The notes beneath the pieces are model-generated. The model had not been told where the DNA came from. It made no database searches and saw only the letters and a list, made by a program, of their open reading frames with translations. Positions 1-10,825 of a DNA stretch of 64,000 nucleotides are shown piece after piece. Location: contig JADFYG010000022.1 of NCBI GenBank assembly GCA_015233155.1, positions 1-64,000 of the forward strand. Reading direction: 5' to 3'. The stretch's first letter is position 1. Every line of letters begins with the position of its first letter. Source of the stretch: Candidatus Rifleibacteriota bacterium (GTDB taxonomy: Bacteria; Muiribacteriota; Ozemobacteria; Ozemobacterales; Ozemobacteraceae). The translations under genes and the position numbers were made by a program.

Positions 1-72
1 TAAACCAAGTCTAATGTATATACCGAGATTCCACACATTCGTTCGGAATGACAAATAATTTTGTTAATCATG
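1..72 (+). repeat. Family A small palindromic element, partial
   Basis: This stretch matches the 5887-6044 element: it has the palindrome half CACATTCGTTCGGAATGACA and the right end TTGTTAATCATG, but the second palindrome half is missing. It therefore looks like an internally deleted copy, and its left end may lie outside the window. It is non-coding and sits upstream of the hybrid kinase gene. Confidence 0.6.
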
Positions 73-146
73 CCCCTACTCATAAATTATGCGTGTAATT
101 AGTATGAATAGTATTATTCGCACCAGCGAAGAAAACGAAATGTCAG

Positions 147-3100
147 ATGAAGTTTCCTGAAATCCAAGGTCAAATGGATTTTATTTTCTTTGTCCTTGGG
201 CTGGCTTTTCTTGCGCTGGCAGCGAGATGCTTGATAATACATCGATACGGCTTGAAAAATCTGCCCTGGAAATGGCTTGGGATGTTCGGACTGACGCATG
301 GATTGTCTGAATGGATGAACATGGTCGTTCCCAGCCTTGGTGATTCTTCGGCATTCGCCAGGTTTCGTCTGCTTCTCACGGCGGTTTCTTTCTTTTTTCT
401 GGTCGAATTCGGCCGGAATGAAATCTCTGCCATTAAAGGCAAGTCCAAGGGGATCACGATCTACGTGATACTCTCCGCCTTGTCAATCGCCGGATATCTG
501 GTCGGAATATCGGACATTGTCGCCAGTGTTTGCATTGTGTTTGGATTCGCGAGCTCACTCCGGGCTTCCGATGCATTGCTTTCGCTTGCCAGATCATCAC
601 CCCGCGGCAAGATTCCGCTGGCGATATCGGCCATCGGAATGGCTCTATATTCATTTGCGCTCATAATCGAATCTGACGCATATACAATGTCATTTTCCCC
701 GGCTTTTTTTCAAAGTATTGCCTCTTTCATAACTCATATCGGAATTTCCGTTCAATTGCTATGTGCTCTCCTGATTGGTATGACCACAATCGGAGTCTGG
801 TTATATCATGAAGATAACCATCAGCCGGAATATATAGAATCATTTCTAAATCATTCCCGGGTCGCGGCATTCGTTGTCGCTTTGATGATCATATTGTTCA
901 GCGGATGGTATGTCACTCAACTGATCGGTTTGAGAGAAACACAACGGCAACAGGCCAGTCTCCTGGAGATGGCGAAGCAGGCGACTTTCAGTCTGAATCA
1001 GGAAGGAATTGCCAATCTTTCCGGTTCGTATGACGATATCGATACCCCTGTTTATAATCAGGTGAAAGACTTTTTGTCGGCCATGCGTAGAGCATTACCG
1101 AATATTCGTTTTGTTTATCTGACCAGATTCGAAAATAACCATGTCGTTATTCTCGCGGATTCTGAGCCTGCCGACAGTCCTGAGCAGCTTTGGCCTGGTC
1201 AGGAGTATGAAGGTGTTTCCAACTCGCTGATAAAGCTTATCTCTAACGGAATAGCATTTGTCGAACCCAATTTTGTTGACAGATCCGGCACATGGGTGAC
1301 GGCATTCGCTCCAATTCTGGATAATAAAGGCAAAGCCATGGCCGTACTTTGTATCGGCGAAGATGTGCGGGCATTTCATTCCGAGGTGGCATTCGAACGA
1401 CTGAAATCCATCGGATTTATTCTGTTATTCATCTGGGCACTCGTTCTGATTTTTGTCTATCGTCAGAGGAGACGCCGATCTACGGTCGAGTTTGCCGAGG
1501 CAGATCCTTTTCTTCGATGGGGTACGGCCGTTATAGTTACCGTTATCGGAACCATGGTGTCTGTTGCCGTGTTTTCAGAGGCGCGGAAAAATGCGTTCGA
1601 ATCTTTTGAGTCAATATTTTACCGGTACTGTAACGATCGAATGGAGAATATTTCCACAGATTTCGAGCACTGTCAAAATGATCTTAACGATCTGGTCCGT
1701 TTCATGGAAAACTCAGCATTCCTGGATCGCCGTGACTTTTCCAGATTCGCTGAACCGATGTCGGGGCATATGTTCATGCAGGCTGTGACATGGGTTCCTC
1801 GCGTGACTGGAGCGGAACGGGGTGAGTACGAAACCAGGGCACGAAATGACGGCTTGAATGATTTTCGGATCACCGAAAGGGACGCCGATGGAAAACTGGT
1901 TACGGCAGCGGAGCGTAACGAATATTTCCCAGCCTATTATATCGAACCCGCAGCCGGAGGCGAACTGGCTCTGGGCTTTGATCTTGGAAGTGACCGACTC
2001 AGGCGCGCAGTCTTGGAAAAAGCGCGGGATGAAGGGCGGCAAATTGTTCTGGCTCCGGTGAAGCTGCTTCAGAAAAAAAGTAATCAGGACGGCATTCTAA
2101 TGTTTTTCCCGCTTTACTCAAAAAATGCGAATGTTACCACCGTATCGAATCGTCGAAACTATCTTCGTGGATTCGTTCTCGGAGTAATGCAGATTGGAGA
2201 TTTCATCGAAAGCGTGATCAGAAAAACAGCCCCGGCGGCCTTATCTTTTTTTATCGAAGACTTCTCCAATTCTCCCCAAGTTAAACTCATCTATCGACAC
2301 GATTCGAGATTAAGTTCCGAAGAGATTTCAGAACCCATGAAGTGGCCTGTTTTCGTCTCGGCTTTGCCGATACCCGGCTGTGATTGGCGCCTGACAATAT
2401 TGCCCTTACCCACCTTTTACAATAGCTTCTTCCCGCGTGGATATCTTGCGATCCCGCCGGTTGGAATTCTGATCACAATTATACTGGCGCTGTATCTGAA
2501 CACTCTTGTTACCGCCAGATTCAGGGCTGAAAACCTGGTGATAGTCCGCACAGCCGAATTGGCGAAAACCAATAAGATGCTCGAACAGTCTACAGAACGA
2601 GCTAACGAGCTTGCCAAAGAGGCTGAACGGGCAAATAAAGCTAAAAGTGAGTTTCTGGCTAATATGAGCCATGAGATTAGGACTCCAATGACCGGTGTTA
2701 TCGGAATGACCGACCTCCTTTTACAAAGTGGGCTGACGGGCGAACAGTGTAAATTGGCTGAAATCGTGAAAATCAGCGGAGAATCTCTGCTTACGCTCGT
2801 AAACGATATTCTGGACATTTCAAAAATAGAAGCCGGAAAACTCGAGTTTGAAATGCTGGATTTTTATCTTAGAGACGTAGTCGAGGAGACTCTTGAGATG
2901 CGGACTCTCCAGGCGCATGCAAAAGGGCTCCAGATTGCGTGTCTGATGGCTCCTGAACTGAATTTGCAGTTGCGGGGTGACCCGGGGCGTTTACGTCAGA
3001 TCCTGATTAATCTGATAGGGAATGCCGTGAAATTCACCAGTGAGGGTGAAGTCGTGGTACGAGTTACGGTCGATTCCGAAGACGAACGGCGGGTAACAAT

Positions 3101-4673
3101 GCGATTCGTCGTTTCGGATACCGGTATCGGTATCCCGAAGAACCGTGTCACTGAACTCTTTTCACCATTCGTCCAGGTGGATGGCTCTACCACGCGCAAA
3201 TACGGTGGCACCGGGCTGGGCCTGGCTATTTCCAGGCAACTCTCCGGAATGATGGGAGGATCGATAGGCGTCGAGAGCGAGGAAGGGCGTGGTTCGAACT
3301 TCTGGTTCACAGCAATGTTCGAAAAAAAGCCGGAGATCAGCGAACAGGGTTCCGAGCCCCTTTTCGATCTCGCCGGAATCAGAGTATTGATACTCGATTC
3401 TCCTTCCACTAATCGCCAGGTCATAGCCTCATATTTGAAATCATGGAAATGTTATTACGAAGAAACCGGCAATGCGGCGGAAGCGCTGGAAAAACTACAC
3501 ACGGCGGCAAAGCAGGGGGAACCTTTTGAAATAGCCTTGCTGGACATGCTCACTCCGGGTGCGGAAGAAGTTCAACTGCTGCAAGCCATCAGGGCTGATG
3601 CCGGGTTGAAAGAGACCCGACTGATCATGCTCAGCACACTGGCCAGGCAGGAAAGCCTTACGCAGTCGGAACTCCTGGGCTTTGTCAACTCTATTTTCAA
3701 GCCCGTGCGTTATTCTCAGCTATATGATTGTCTGGCGCTCGCTCTCGGAAGAAAAGTCCGTCTTCACCAGTCGGAGGTTGGAGCTTTTGTCTCCAAGCCG
3801 GCAAATTCCAGGTTGCGCATTCTGGTAGTCGAGGATAACTCAATAAACCAGATGGTTATCCTTGCTCTTCTACAGAAGGTTGGTTACAACGTAAATGTCG
3901 TCGACAATGGAAAGAGAGCCATCGAAGAGCTCAGGACAACCCCATATGACATTGTTTTAATGGACTGCCATATGCCCGAAATGGATGGTTTTGAAGCCTC
4001 ACGCCTTATCCGTACGAATGAATCCGGGGTCTTGCGAAATGACATTCCGATAATAGCCTTGACTGCCGGTGTTATGGAAGAGGATCGAAAAAGATGTATG
4101 GAAGCGGGAATGAGTGATTATTTGAGCAAACCGATTCAACCGGGCATTATGTTCGGGCTTATCGAAAAATGGTTGAAAAAAACAAATGAGGATGGGCAAG
4201 CTGCTATCGAGAATGGACAAAAGAAAATTGATGATGGGAAAGATGCTGATGACAAGGGACAGGAGAAAATTATTGACAATATTGTGAATAAATCTGAGTC
4301 TTCAGAAAGTAGTCTTAATGATGGTGACAAAGCCGTGTTTGATCAGGAGAACATGCTGAATCGTTTTCTGAACAACCGGGAACTGGCGTTGAAGCTTCTT
4401 CCCAGATTCGTCGATGATGCGGCCAAAGAAATAGCTTTAGTGGAAAAGTTCTTCAAGGAAGGCGATGTCTCGAACCTCTGGAGGCATGCTCATACCATTA
4501 AAGGATCCTCAGCCAATGTCGCAGCGAATGGTCTTCGTGACATCGCTTTAATCCTGGAAAAAGCCGGAAAAGAAAACAACCTTTCCAGAATAGAGGAAAC
4601 TATGCCGGAGCTTGAAAAACAGTTCGAAATACTGAAGGGCGTGCTGAAACGCCAGGGCTGGATAAACAGCTGA
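147..4673 (+). CDS. Hybrid histidine kinase: membrane sensor, CHASE domain, HisKA, HATPase, two receivers, HPt
   Basis: Large membrane phosphorelay kinase of 1508 aa. The first ~215 residues hold several hydrophobic segments. A first extracytoplasmic sensor (~265-425) follows, then more membrane segments and a CHASE-like domain (~495-770, with [14 protein letters not shown] and [11 protein letters not shown]). A last membrane segment and coiled coil lead to HisKA with [13 protein letters not shown] (His ~842), then HATPase with N-box [12 protein letters not shown] (~950). Receiver 1 (~1077) lacks one residue of the usual acidic pair but keeps LLDM. Receiver 2 (~1222) is canonical with [13 protein letters not shown]. 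After an Asp/Lys/Glu-rich linker, a C-terminal HPt has [12 protein letters not shown] (~1448). The family passes phosphate His-Asp-His inside one protein and on to a separate regulator. No regulator gene adjoins it, so the partner is unknown. The start is the ATG at 147; no strong ribosome site was seen. Confidence 0.93.
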   Translation: MKFPEIQGQMDFIFFVLGLAFLALAARCLIIHRYGLKNLPWKWLGMFGLTHGLSEWMNMVVPSLGDSSAFARFRLLLTAVSFFFLVEFGRNEISAIKGKSKGITIYVILSALSIAGYLVGISDIVASVCIVFGFASSLRASDALLSLARSSPRGKIPLAISAIGMALYSFALIIESDAYTMSFSPAFFQSIASFITHIGISVQLLCALLIGMTTIGVWLYHEDNHQPEYIESFLNHSRVAAFVVALMIILFSGWYVTQLIGLRETQRQQASLLEMAKQATFSLNQEGIANLSGSYDDIDTPVYNQVKDFLSAMRRALPNIRFVYLTRFENNHVVILADSEPADSPEQLWPGQEYEGVSNSLIKLISNGIAFVEPNFVDRSGTWVTAFAPILDNKGKAMAVLCIGEDVRAFHSEVAFERLKSIGFILLFIWALVLIFVYRQRRRRSTVEFAEADPFLRWGTAVIVTVIGTMVSVAVFSEARKNAFESFESIFYRYCNDRMENISTDFEHCQNDLNDLVRFMENSAFLDRRDFSRFAEPMSGHMFMQAVTWVPRVTGAERGEYETRARNDGLNDFRITERDADGKLVTAAERNEYFPAYYIEPAAGGELALGFDLGSDRLRRAVLEKARDEGRQIVLAPVKLLQKKSNQDGILMFFPLYSKNANVTTVSNRRNYLRGFVLGVMQIGDFIESVIRKTAPAALSFFIEDFSNSPQVKLIYRHDSRLSSEEISEPMKWPVFVSALPIPGCDWRLTILPLPTFYNSFFPRGYLAIPPVGILITIILALYLNTLVTARFRAENLVIVRTAELAKTNKMLEQSTERANELAKEAERANKAKSEFLANMSHEIRTPMTGVIGMTDLLLQSGLTGEQCKLAEIVKISGESLLTLVNDILDISKIEAGKLEFEMLDFYLRDVVEETLEMRTLQAHAKGLQIACLMAPELNLQLRGDPGRLRQILINLIGNAVKFTSEGEVVVRVTVDSEDERRVTMRFVVSDTGIGIPKNRVTELFSPFVQVDGSTTRKYGGTGLGLAISRQLSGMMGGSIGVESEEGRGSNFWFTAMFEKKPEISEQGSEPLFDLAGIRVLILDSPSTNRQVIASYLKSWKCYYEETGNAAEALEKLHTAAKQGEPFEIALLDMLTPGAEEVQLLQAIRADAGLKETRLIMLSTLARQESLTQSELLGFVNSIFKPVRYSQLYDCLALALGRKVRLHQSEVGAFVSKPANSRLRILVVEDNSINQMVILALLQKVGYNVNVVDNGKRAIEELRTTPYDIVLMDCHMPEMDGFEASRLIRTNESGVLRNDIPIIALTAGVMEEDRKRCMEAGMSDYLSKPIQPGIMFGLIEKWLKKTNEDGQAAIENGQKKIDDGKDADDKGQEKIIDNIVNKSESSESSLNDGDKAVFDQENMLNRFLNNRELALKLLPRFVDDAAKEIALVEKFFKEGDVSNLWRHAHTIKGSSANVAANGLRDIALILEKAGKENNLSRIEETMPELEKQFEILKGVLKRQGWINS

Positions 4674-4693
4674 CAGTTGAAGTTTCGATCTTC

Positions 4694-4773
4694 AGGTAGG
4701 GCGGGACCGCCGGGCCCGCCGAAAAGAGGGTGTGCATAGATTCAATACGGCGCGCCCAGCGGTCGCGCCCTAC
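4694..4773 (+). repeat. Family B GC-rich palindromic core
   Basis: An imperfect inverted repeat runs from AGGTAGGGCGGGACCGCC to its near-complement ending CGGTCGCGCCCTACCT. The same core occurs inside the longer elements at 36574, 57056 and 59095. Here the outer terminal repeats and target duplication are absent, so it is a core-only or decayed copy. It lies between convergent genes and could act as a transcript-end hairpin. Confidence 0.7.
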
Positions 4774-4775
4774 CT

Positions 4776-5879
4776 TTATCGCCGGCCTGCGGTACTCCAT
4801 TCGGAAATAATTTTTCCGGCTTCGACGACGAAAAGATGGCGATGCAGGTTTACCGCAGCACAGGCATGGTTCGGAACGAATCGTAATCGCTCTCCGACAT
4901 CCGGCCGTCGCCCCCCGGGGGCGATCGTGACTATGCCATGCTCTTCGGAAAGTCTCGCCAATTCCCAGTTTGCTCCGTTGTCCAGGAATATTCCATAGTT
5001 ATGTGTTTTTTCGAGGCCGTGCGCCCCTTTGTCCAGGCCTACGGCTTTGCTTCCCGCATCGATGATGAATCTGTCATCGAACACGGAAACGACGGTTGTC
5101 AGGACGCTCAGGGCACACTCCTGGATTCCGGCGACTCCCAGGGCAACCTGAATTGCATCGTTGAAGACATAGTTTCCAGGGCGAAGTTCGTTTACTCCGG
5201 GAATGGCCGCGCAGTGGGGCAGGGTAGGGGTCGAACCCGCGCTTACCGCTTCCGATTGCAGACCGATGTCGCGCAAAAGATTCGTCGCATCTACGACAGC
5301 TCTTCCTTCACGGCCACCGATATGTACTATTTCCTCAGCGGTGGCTGCTCCATAGGCATGTCCGGCATGGGTATAAACTCCGCCGAGACGCAGTCCGCCG
5401 AGAGAAATCAATGCACGGGCAAGAGTTACAAGGTCAGAGCCGGGGAGTTGCCCGCAGCGGTGATGTCCACAGTCTACTTCGAGACGCACTTCGATGGTCT
5501 TGTCGGTTGCCCGGGCGGCATCGGATAACTCCCGGAGCTGGTCTTGATGATCAGCGGCCAGAATCATCCTTCCCCGCTCGGCCAGAGCAAGAGCGCGTCG
5601 AATCTTCACGGCTCCGACGATCGGATACGCGAGAAACAGATCATTGAAACCTGCATCCATGAAACTCTCTGCCTCATCGATCGTCGCGACCGTAAACCCT
5701 GTCGCTCCGAGTGCGCGTTGCCGATCAGCCAGAGCAGGACACTTGTGGGTCTTGATATGTGGGCGCAGTGCGTGTACATGCGCCTTTGCCATGGATTGCC
5801 CACGCTCCAGATTGGCGTTTAGTATGTGGTTATCGATCAGCAGAACCGGGGTTTCGAGATCAGTAAAGTATGGTTGCAT
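4776..5879 (-). CDS. D-threonine aldolase / DSD1-type PLP enzyme (alanine-racemase N-terminal fold)
   Basis: Fold-type III PLP enzyme of 367 aa, the usual length for the DSD1/D-threonine-aldolase family. The N-terminal barrel carries RPHIKTHK, whose first Lys is the expected PLP Schiff-base residue. The C-terminal domain has PNHACA, the His/Cys pair that binds the divalent metal in the family. Members cleave D-threonine or dehydrate D-hydroxyaspartate-type substrates in the cytoplasm; the exact substrate cannot be read from sequence. The start is ATG at 5879 with a purine-rich AGAAAGGGAAAT upstream. Its start probably overlapped the DUF4340 stop codon before a family A element inserted between them, so the two genes were likely co-transcribed. 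Confidence 0.85.
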   Translation of the reverse strand: MQPYFTDLETPVLLIDNHILNANLERGQSMAKAHVHALRPHIKTHKCPALADRQRALGATGFTVATIDEAESFMDAGFNDLFLAYPIVGAVKIRRALALAERGRMILAADHQDQLRELSDAARATDKTIEVRLEVDCGHHRCGQLPGSDLVTLARALISLGGLRLGGVYTHAGHAYGAATAEEIVHIGGREGRAVVDATNLLRDIGLQSEAVSAGSTPTLPHCAAIPGVNELRPGNYVFNDAIQVALGVAGIQECALSVLTTVVSVFDDRFIIDAGSKAVGLDKGAHGLEKTHNYGIFLDNGANWELARLSEEHGIVTIAPGGRRPDVGERLRFVPNHACAAVNLHRHLFVVEAGKIISEWSTAGRR

Positions 5880-5886
5880 TATTTCC

Positions 5887-6044
5887 CTTTCTCGCGATTA
5901 ACAAAGAAGCCTTAATAGTAGCCTCTTTACGCCAATCGAGATTCCTCACATTCGTTCGGAATGACAAACACAGCTGTCATTTCGAACGAATGGAGAAATC
6001 TCAACTGACCGGTTAGCATCCTTTGTTAATCATGCGCTTTCTCG
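5887..6044 (+). mobile_element. Family A MITE-like element (142 bp) with 8-bp flanking direct repeats
   Basis: The element at 5895-6036 has perfect 11-bp terminal inverted repeats GATTAACAAAG (5896-5906) and CTTTGTTAATC (6021-6031). Inside is a palindrome pairing CACATTCGTTCGGAATGACA with its near-complement. It is flanked by CTTTCTCG at 5887-5894 and 6037-6044, read as a target-site duplication. It has no coding capacity, so movement would need a transposase in trans. It supplies the present stop codon of the DUF4340 gene. Removing it and one repeat restores an MPIEKGK-stop end with TAATG overlapping the aldolase start. Confidence 0.78.
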
Positions 6045-7610
6045 ATGGGCATCACAACAGGAGCAGCCGAAGATACCGGTGCTGCGGAAGACGCTGGCTG
6101 AGTTTGAGTTTGAGTCTGAGACTGAGGGTGGGGTGGGGGAGGCGGTGGCGGAGACGCGGCATCGGCAAGCGCCTTGAACGCTGAATGCAATGCCACCGGC
6201 AGTCGGACCAGTTCATCCATGCCTTGAATATGGGCAGATATAAGCGTTCCATCGCCTTTTCCGAAAACAATGGCGACTGTACCGCTTGCCGTGGTCAGCT
6301 CCAAGCGATCCGAATTGTCTTCCGTCGCCAGGCCTTCTTTTTCGCGTTCAGATATCGGTATGAAGCTATTCACCTTATTCGTTGCCCACGCATCGATAAG
6401 AGCATTCACTTTCGCTTCGTCCAGCTTCCTGTTTTCGACCATCCAGACCGGCGAAGTCGCCACCGGAACAGACGCGGAAGCCATGACCGATGCTCCTGAA
6501 GCCGTTGTGGAAGCATTATTCGCGACCGCGCTCGCCGTGCCTGAAGCCGAAGATGCTGCCGAGGCCGAAGTCTGTGCCGCTTCCACCTTCTGCATTCTGA
6601 GTTCCGCCGTTGCGGAGGCAGTCTTCACAATGATTGAGGTCAGCTCATGACGGGGCGCTGCCGGCAGATCCTTTGTGCGAAGCCGGTTATAGTCCTTCTC
6701 CAGGTTTTTGATCATCTGCTCAGGAGCGGCATAGACCCACGACTCATCCGAACGCCTGAGATAATGTTCTCTGTTCTCTTCTTTGCCGACTATCAACGTA
6801 TAGCTCTTTGCCCCATCGGTCAGTCGAACGCGCAGTTCAGGCTTATCGAAACCATATTTTTTGTCGCCGGCGGTATCGGCCTCGGCTGTGACTGCGCCGC
6901 TTGAAGCCACCCGGGGAAGATCTTCCACGAATCGCGATACCCGCAGGTCATGCACTCCGAAGAGCAGATTCGACGTTTCTCCGGTGTCGGCGTCAATCGG
7001 CTTGGGAGAGACTATCATCCAGGGGTGGCCTGTCTGCTTTTCGAGTTCGACCGTCTCAGTTCCAAGCTGGATCGTGATTGACGAAACTCCAGAGAAATCT
7101 TCCGGGAAAATTGTTTTGGCACGCAGATCGTTGACGGTCTTCGAGAATGCCGACGACACGTCTCCCGGGACCAGATAGAGAGCAGGATCTCCGCTTCTCA
7201 TCATATACACGGAACCGCCCATCGGACTCGCCGAACCAAGCGTATACGTAGTAATACCGCCGGAAGTTTTGCCCGAAGCCTCCCCCGAAACTGTGCCGGA
7301 CGCGGATTCAGGTGCGGTTTCTATTGTGAGTGTCGGCGAATCTGTTCCGATGCCGAACGGTTTTGTATCCGTCGCATTTGCCTGAATGATTCGTTGGGAT
7401 TTGAGGCTTTCGAAACGGGACAACAAACCCGCGAATTCACTCTCTTCCCCACGGAATTCACCTGGCTTCACGAGTTTGAATTTCTTGCCGGAGCTTCCCT
7501 GGGCGCGTTCCGCACGGACATCTTCCTTGTCCGGTGTCTTCCAGGTAAGGCTTTTAACGTTATCCGGCCTTATCGAAGCCAAATCGACCGGGTTATCCTC
7601 GCCAGCTTTA
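6026..7610 (-). pseudogene. DUF4340-domain protein, 5' end lost at the duplication junction
   Basis: This is the body of a DUF4340 protein, a family often found beside ABC transporters of gliding or secretion type. Recognisable parts are the segment with DLRAKTIFPEDFSGVSSI, a middle stretch with YGFDKPELRVRLTDG and VGKEENREHYLRR, and KDYNRLRTKDL. It is interrupted by an Ala/Ser-rich linker and ends in a Pro/Gln/Thr-rich tail. The expected N-terminal membrane anchor is missing: upstream of 7610 the frame runs into antisense sequence of the kinase fragment (chimeric start MGFQFTIP from ATG 7633, no ribosome site). Its last codons and stop come from the family A element. Whether it is expressed is doubtful. 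Confidence 0.7.
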
Positions 7611-8951
7611 GGAATCGTGAATTGGAACCCCATCGACTATATTATGCAGAATAGGACATTTTTCAGGCGGAAATTTCTCTCCATCGGATGTTACATGATG
7701 CCAGGTGTTATGACTGGACTTGTTCAACAACTCGTCGATTGGATATCCGAGAAGAGGGGAAGCCGCGGAATTTACAAAAGTGTGTATTCCGGACGAATTC
7801 AGGCCTATCAAACCTTCCTTTATCGAATTCAATATGAGGCTGTTATGATAGCTAAGATGTCTGAATTTGCGCTCTGCTACCTCGATTTCAACAATCTTAC
7901 TCTGCAGGTTTTTTTCGGAACCGGATAGTCGGTGATTGGTTTTCAGTACCAACAGAAACAAACCCAGGATACATAGCAGCCAGTAACCGTAGTTTTTTAC
8001 AATAGCGAGCAGGGTTATTTTGCCAAAATCTTTATAACACCCGATTTTAAGGATGCGCATGCAATCATGAACAGGCTGGTAATCCATTGGCGAAGTCCAG
8101 CCCTTGCTCAGGGAATCACTGGCCATTGGGCTGTCCGGAGGCATTTGCAGCAAAGCGATGGCAACCTTCGTGGACATTTCTTCACTGGCGTGTTTCGTAC
8201 GTGCAAATGGCCATTCCGGGTACAAGATAGTGCTGTGACGAAATGGAAAAAAATCGCTACTGCTCAGGGAATGAGGGGTTGGAACCAGGCGAAAATCAGT
8301 CAGGTTAATCTTGCCTTCCGCCGCCATTCGTTCGAGAGTGTCCGTGCGTACAGTTCCGGCGTCGGCCCTCCCATCTTTTACCGCAAAAACGACTGAGTCC
8401 AGCGTCTCACAGAATTCGAGACTGGCAAAATCCCTGTCCGGTTCGATTCCGCATTCCCTCATTTCGCGCCAGGCCATTTGAAATCCGGCAAAGGATGCAC
8501 GATCAACCGCAAAAAATTTTTTGCCACGAAGTGCGTAAAGACTATTCAAATCAGAACGATCGGATCTGGTAAAAATGACGCCGCCATAGTAAGAGTAACC
8601 TTTTGAAAAAAGGCGGTTTTTCAGCGTCGCTATGCGTGTAATACCATACTCAGCTTCGAGTTCAACATATGAAGACGGGTTAGCGATGACAAAATCTATT
8701 TTGTCATTTTTGACCGCAAATGGTAATGCATCGTAGGAAAGAGCTATTATCTCGAATACTTTTCCTGGAATTTCACGAGTAAGATATTGCGCGGTGGAAT
8801 TCCACATCTGATAACATTTTTCTTCTCCACGAGAGGCCAGCACACCTATTTTAATGGTGGGAACCCCGTGAGCTGAAGAAGTAGAAAATAATAAGACAAA
8901 TACCAATCCAACAACGATCGATCGCCAATGCAACCGTTGCTTATTCTTCAT
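7611..8951 (-). pseudogene. PhnD-type sensor histidine kinase, N-terminal fragment
   Basis: Broken copy of the gene at 23757-26378. It keeps the signal peptide, the PhnD-like periplasmic domain, the membrane segment and the start of the first PAS domain. It then stops exactly at the junction (IHDS then TAA), so it has no HisKA or ATPase domain and cannot be a kinase. It differs from the full copy at two residues, Pro for Thr (7757) and Glu for Gly (8317). The natural start is ATG 8951; the frame could extend to a TTG at 8975. If made, it would be a membrane-anchored binding domain. It lies downstream of the receiver gene at 9144, separated by a family A element. Confidence 0.88.
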
Positions 8952-8969
8952 TTGTATCTTACATGAATT

Positions 8970-9132
8970 TTGCAAGCTGCACCATGATTAACAAAGGATG
9001 CTAACCTGTTAGTTGAGATTTCTCCCTTCGTTCGAAATGACAGCATTGTTTGTCATTCCGAACGAATGTGAGTAATCTCGCCTGGTGTAAAGAGCAGGGA
9101 ATATTTAGGCTTCTTTGGTAATTGCAAGCTGC
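8970..9132 (-). mobile_element. Family A MITE-like element (141 bp) with 11-bp flanking direct repeats
   Basis: The element at 8981-9121 is the reverse-oriented relative of the one at 5895-6036, almost the same length and alignable throughout. It is flanked by TTGCAAGCTGC at 8970-8980 and 9122-9132. It separates the receiver gene (ends 9144) from the kinase start (8951). Without it the two genes would be about 50 bp apart, a normal operon spacing. Confidence 0.78.
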
Positions 9133-9143
9133 TCTATAACTTC

Positions 9144-9509
9144 TCAGACGCCCAGGTCAACCAGAACCTGGATCAATTCATCCTTCGAAAAAGGCTTTAA
9201 AAGCGTCTTGCTGGCTCCGAGTCTCTGGGCCATCGAAAGATACTCGATCGAACCACTACGTCCTCCTCCGGAAACTGCCACTATTTTTAAGTCAGGAAAC
9301 TTGGCACGAATGTCAGTAATCGTCTCAATCCCTTCCTTTTCCGGCATGAAGATGTCTGTAATTACAAGATCTACAGTCTGTCGGGAAAGGATCTCCAGGC
9401 CCTCACGGCCATCTGAAGCCATGATGACTGCAAAACCACTGCTTTCCAGGATCTGCTTCATCAAAAAGCAAAGCTGAGCGTCATCATCGATAACAAGAAT
9501 CTGCTTCAC
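9144..9509 (-). CDS. Single-domain response regulator (CheY-like), copy 1
   Basis: Stand-alone receiver of 121 aa. It has the acidic pair VIDDD, phospho-acceptor DLVITDIFMP (Asp ~52) and conserved Lys in LLKPF. There is no output domain, so it should act by protein contact or as a phosphate shuttle. It starts with GTG at 9509 behind GGAGGA. In copy 2 it precedes two complete PhnD-type kinases, its likely partners; here the next gene is only a kinase fragment, so this copy lacks a local kinase. A divergent promoter region (9510-9676) separates it from the zinc-finger gene. Confidence 0.9.
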   Translation of the reverse strand: MKQILVIDDDAQLCFLMKQILESSGFAVIMASDGREGLEILSRQTVDLVITDIFMPEKEGIETITDIRAKFPDLKIVAVSGGGRSGSIEYLSMAQRLGASKTLLKPFSKDELIQVLVDLGV

Positions 9510-9676
9510 GAGTGTCCTCCATGTGCGGACAATAATAAATACGTCTTACAACTGGATATATATGAATGTATCACAGATCAATCAAACAGCATACCACGAC
9601 AACTCATAATTTTGTCTGAAGGGAGAAACCGTGGTAGATTTCATGATCAGGAAAATCCTACCACCGGAGAGCGACC

Positions 9677-10774
9677 ATGGAAGAGATCATTCGCGAAGGA
9701 AAATGGATCTGCCCCAACTGCAGCCAGAAAAATACTGGAAGCCACATACATTGTCCGTCATGTGGAGCTGCGCGTGGAAATGTTGAGTTTATCTACGAAG
9801 AGGATGGCGAAATAATCAACGATGAGGCGGCAAAGCAGGAAGCCCTCGTCGCTGACTGGGTGTGCGGCTATTGTTCAACCAGCAATCCCGGTGGTCGAAC
9901 AACATGCAAACAGTGCAGTGCCGGAAAAGAGTCCGGCAAAGATCGTGAGCAGAAAGATATTCCGATAAGTGAACCGGAGCAAACTGCGGCCGAACCATCT
10001 TCTGATGCAAAAGCTGCTGCAACAAAGCTGCCCGGTTATTTAAAATTCGGCTGTTTAGCGGTAATTCTATTCTTTCTGGTGATAATGGGTCTCGAATGCA
10101 GGACAACCGAGAGCCTATTTGAAGTGACCGGTTTATCATGGGCCAGGACAATAAAGGTCGAAGAGTTTCAGGCAGTTCGAAAGAGCGACTGGAAAGATCG
10201 CGTGCCGTTGGCCGCAACAAACCTGGAACAGACAAGAAAAGAGCGATCTCAGCGCAAGATTCAGATCGGTGAAGAAGACGTCGACGAGAGTTATTCCGAG
10301 CAGGTTAAAGTCGGAACCAAAAAGGTGAAAACAGGGGTAAAGAACCTTGGAAACGGGCGCTTCAAGGAAACATATACCGACCAGCCAATCTACGAAAATC
10401 GTACAAAAACGAGACGGGTGAGAAAACCTGTATATCGTAGCGAACCGATTTATGATACGTGGGTGACGTTCAATATCAATGAATGGCGACCAATAGATGA
10501 GAAGAAATTATCCGGGACATCTGAAGAACCCAAATGGCCTGACACTGGTGCTTCCGAACATCCGACGGATCGTCTTGGTGAACGGCGAAATGTCGGTCGT
10601 GATGAAATCTATAAGGTCACGTTCAAAACCAGTGACGGTACGATCTACAAAGATGTCGGAACGATCGGAGACAAAAAGATCGGAGCGGATCTTTTTCTGA
10701 AAATGCGCTTACAAACGAAGTGGAAGGCCATGGTCAGTGGCCTCGGCACAATCAAATCAATAGAGAAAAATTAA
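9677..10774 (+). CDS. Membrane protein with two RanBP2-type zinc fingers, copy 1
   Basis: Protein of 365 aa, function unknown. Two N-terminal zinc fingers follow the W-x-C-x2-C ... N ... C-x2-C pattern: WICPNCSQKN with CPSC (~9-30) and WVCGYCSTSN with CKQC (~60-80). After a charged linker, one membrane segment (~120-140, CLAVILFFLVIMGL) precedes a basic, Tyr-rich soluble domain (~190-290, with QPIYENRTKTRRVRKPVY). The fingers would face the cytoplasm if the C-terminal domain is outside. Start ATG 9677 follows GGAGAG. It is convergent with the SPFH/zinc-ribbon gene at 11001. Confidence 0.75.
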   Translation: MEEIIREGKWICPNCSQKNTGSHIHCPSCGAARGNVEFIYEEDGEIINDEAAKQEALVADWVCGYCSTSNPGGRTTCKQCSAGKESGKDREQKDIPISEPEQTAAEPSSDAKAAATKLPGYLKFGCLAVILFFLVIMGLECRTTESLFEVTGLSWARTIKVEEFQAVRKSDWKDRVPLAATNLEQTRKERSQRKIQIGEEDVDESYSEQVKVGTKKVKTGVKNLGNGRFKETYTDQPIYENRTKTRRVRKPVYRSEPIYDTWVTFNINEWRPIDEKKLSGTSEEPKWPDTGASEHPTDRLGERRNVGRDEIYKVTFKTSDGTIYKDVGTIGDKKIGADLFLKMRLQTKWKAMVSGLGTIKSIEKN

Positions 10775-10825
10775 CCACGGATGAACACAGTTTGATTTAG
10801 TTCGAAAACCACTTTTCTTTGTTAC

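Noticed and set aside
4938..5528. Plus-strand open frame of about 196 codons
   Set aside because: It lies antisense within the D-threonine-aldolase-like gene and has no recognisable domain.
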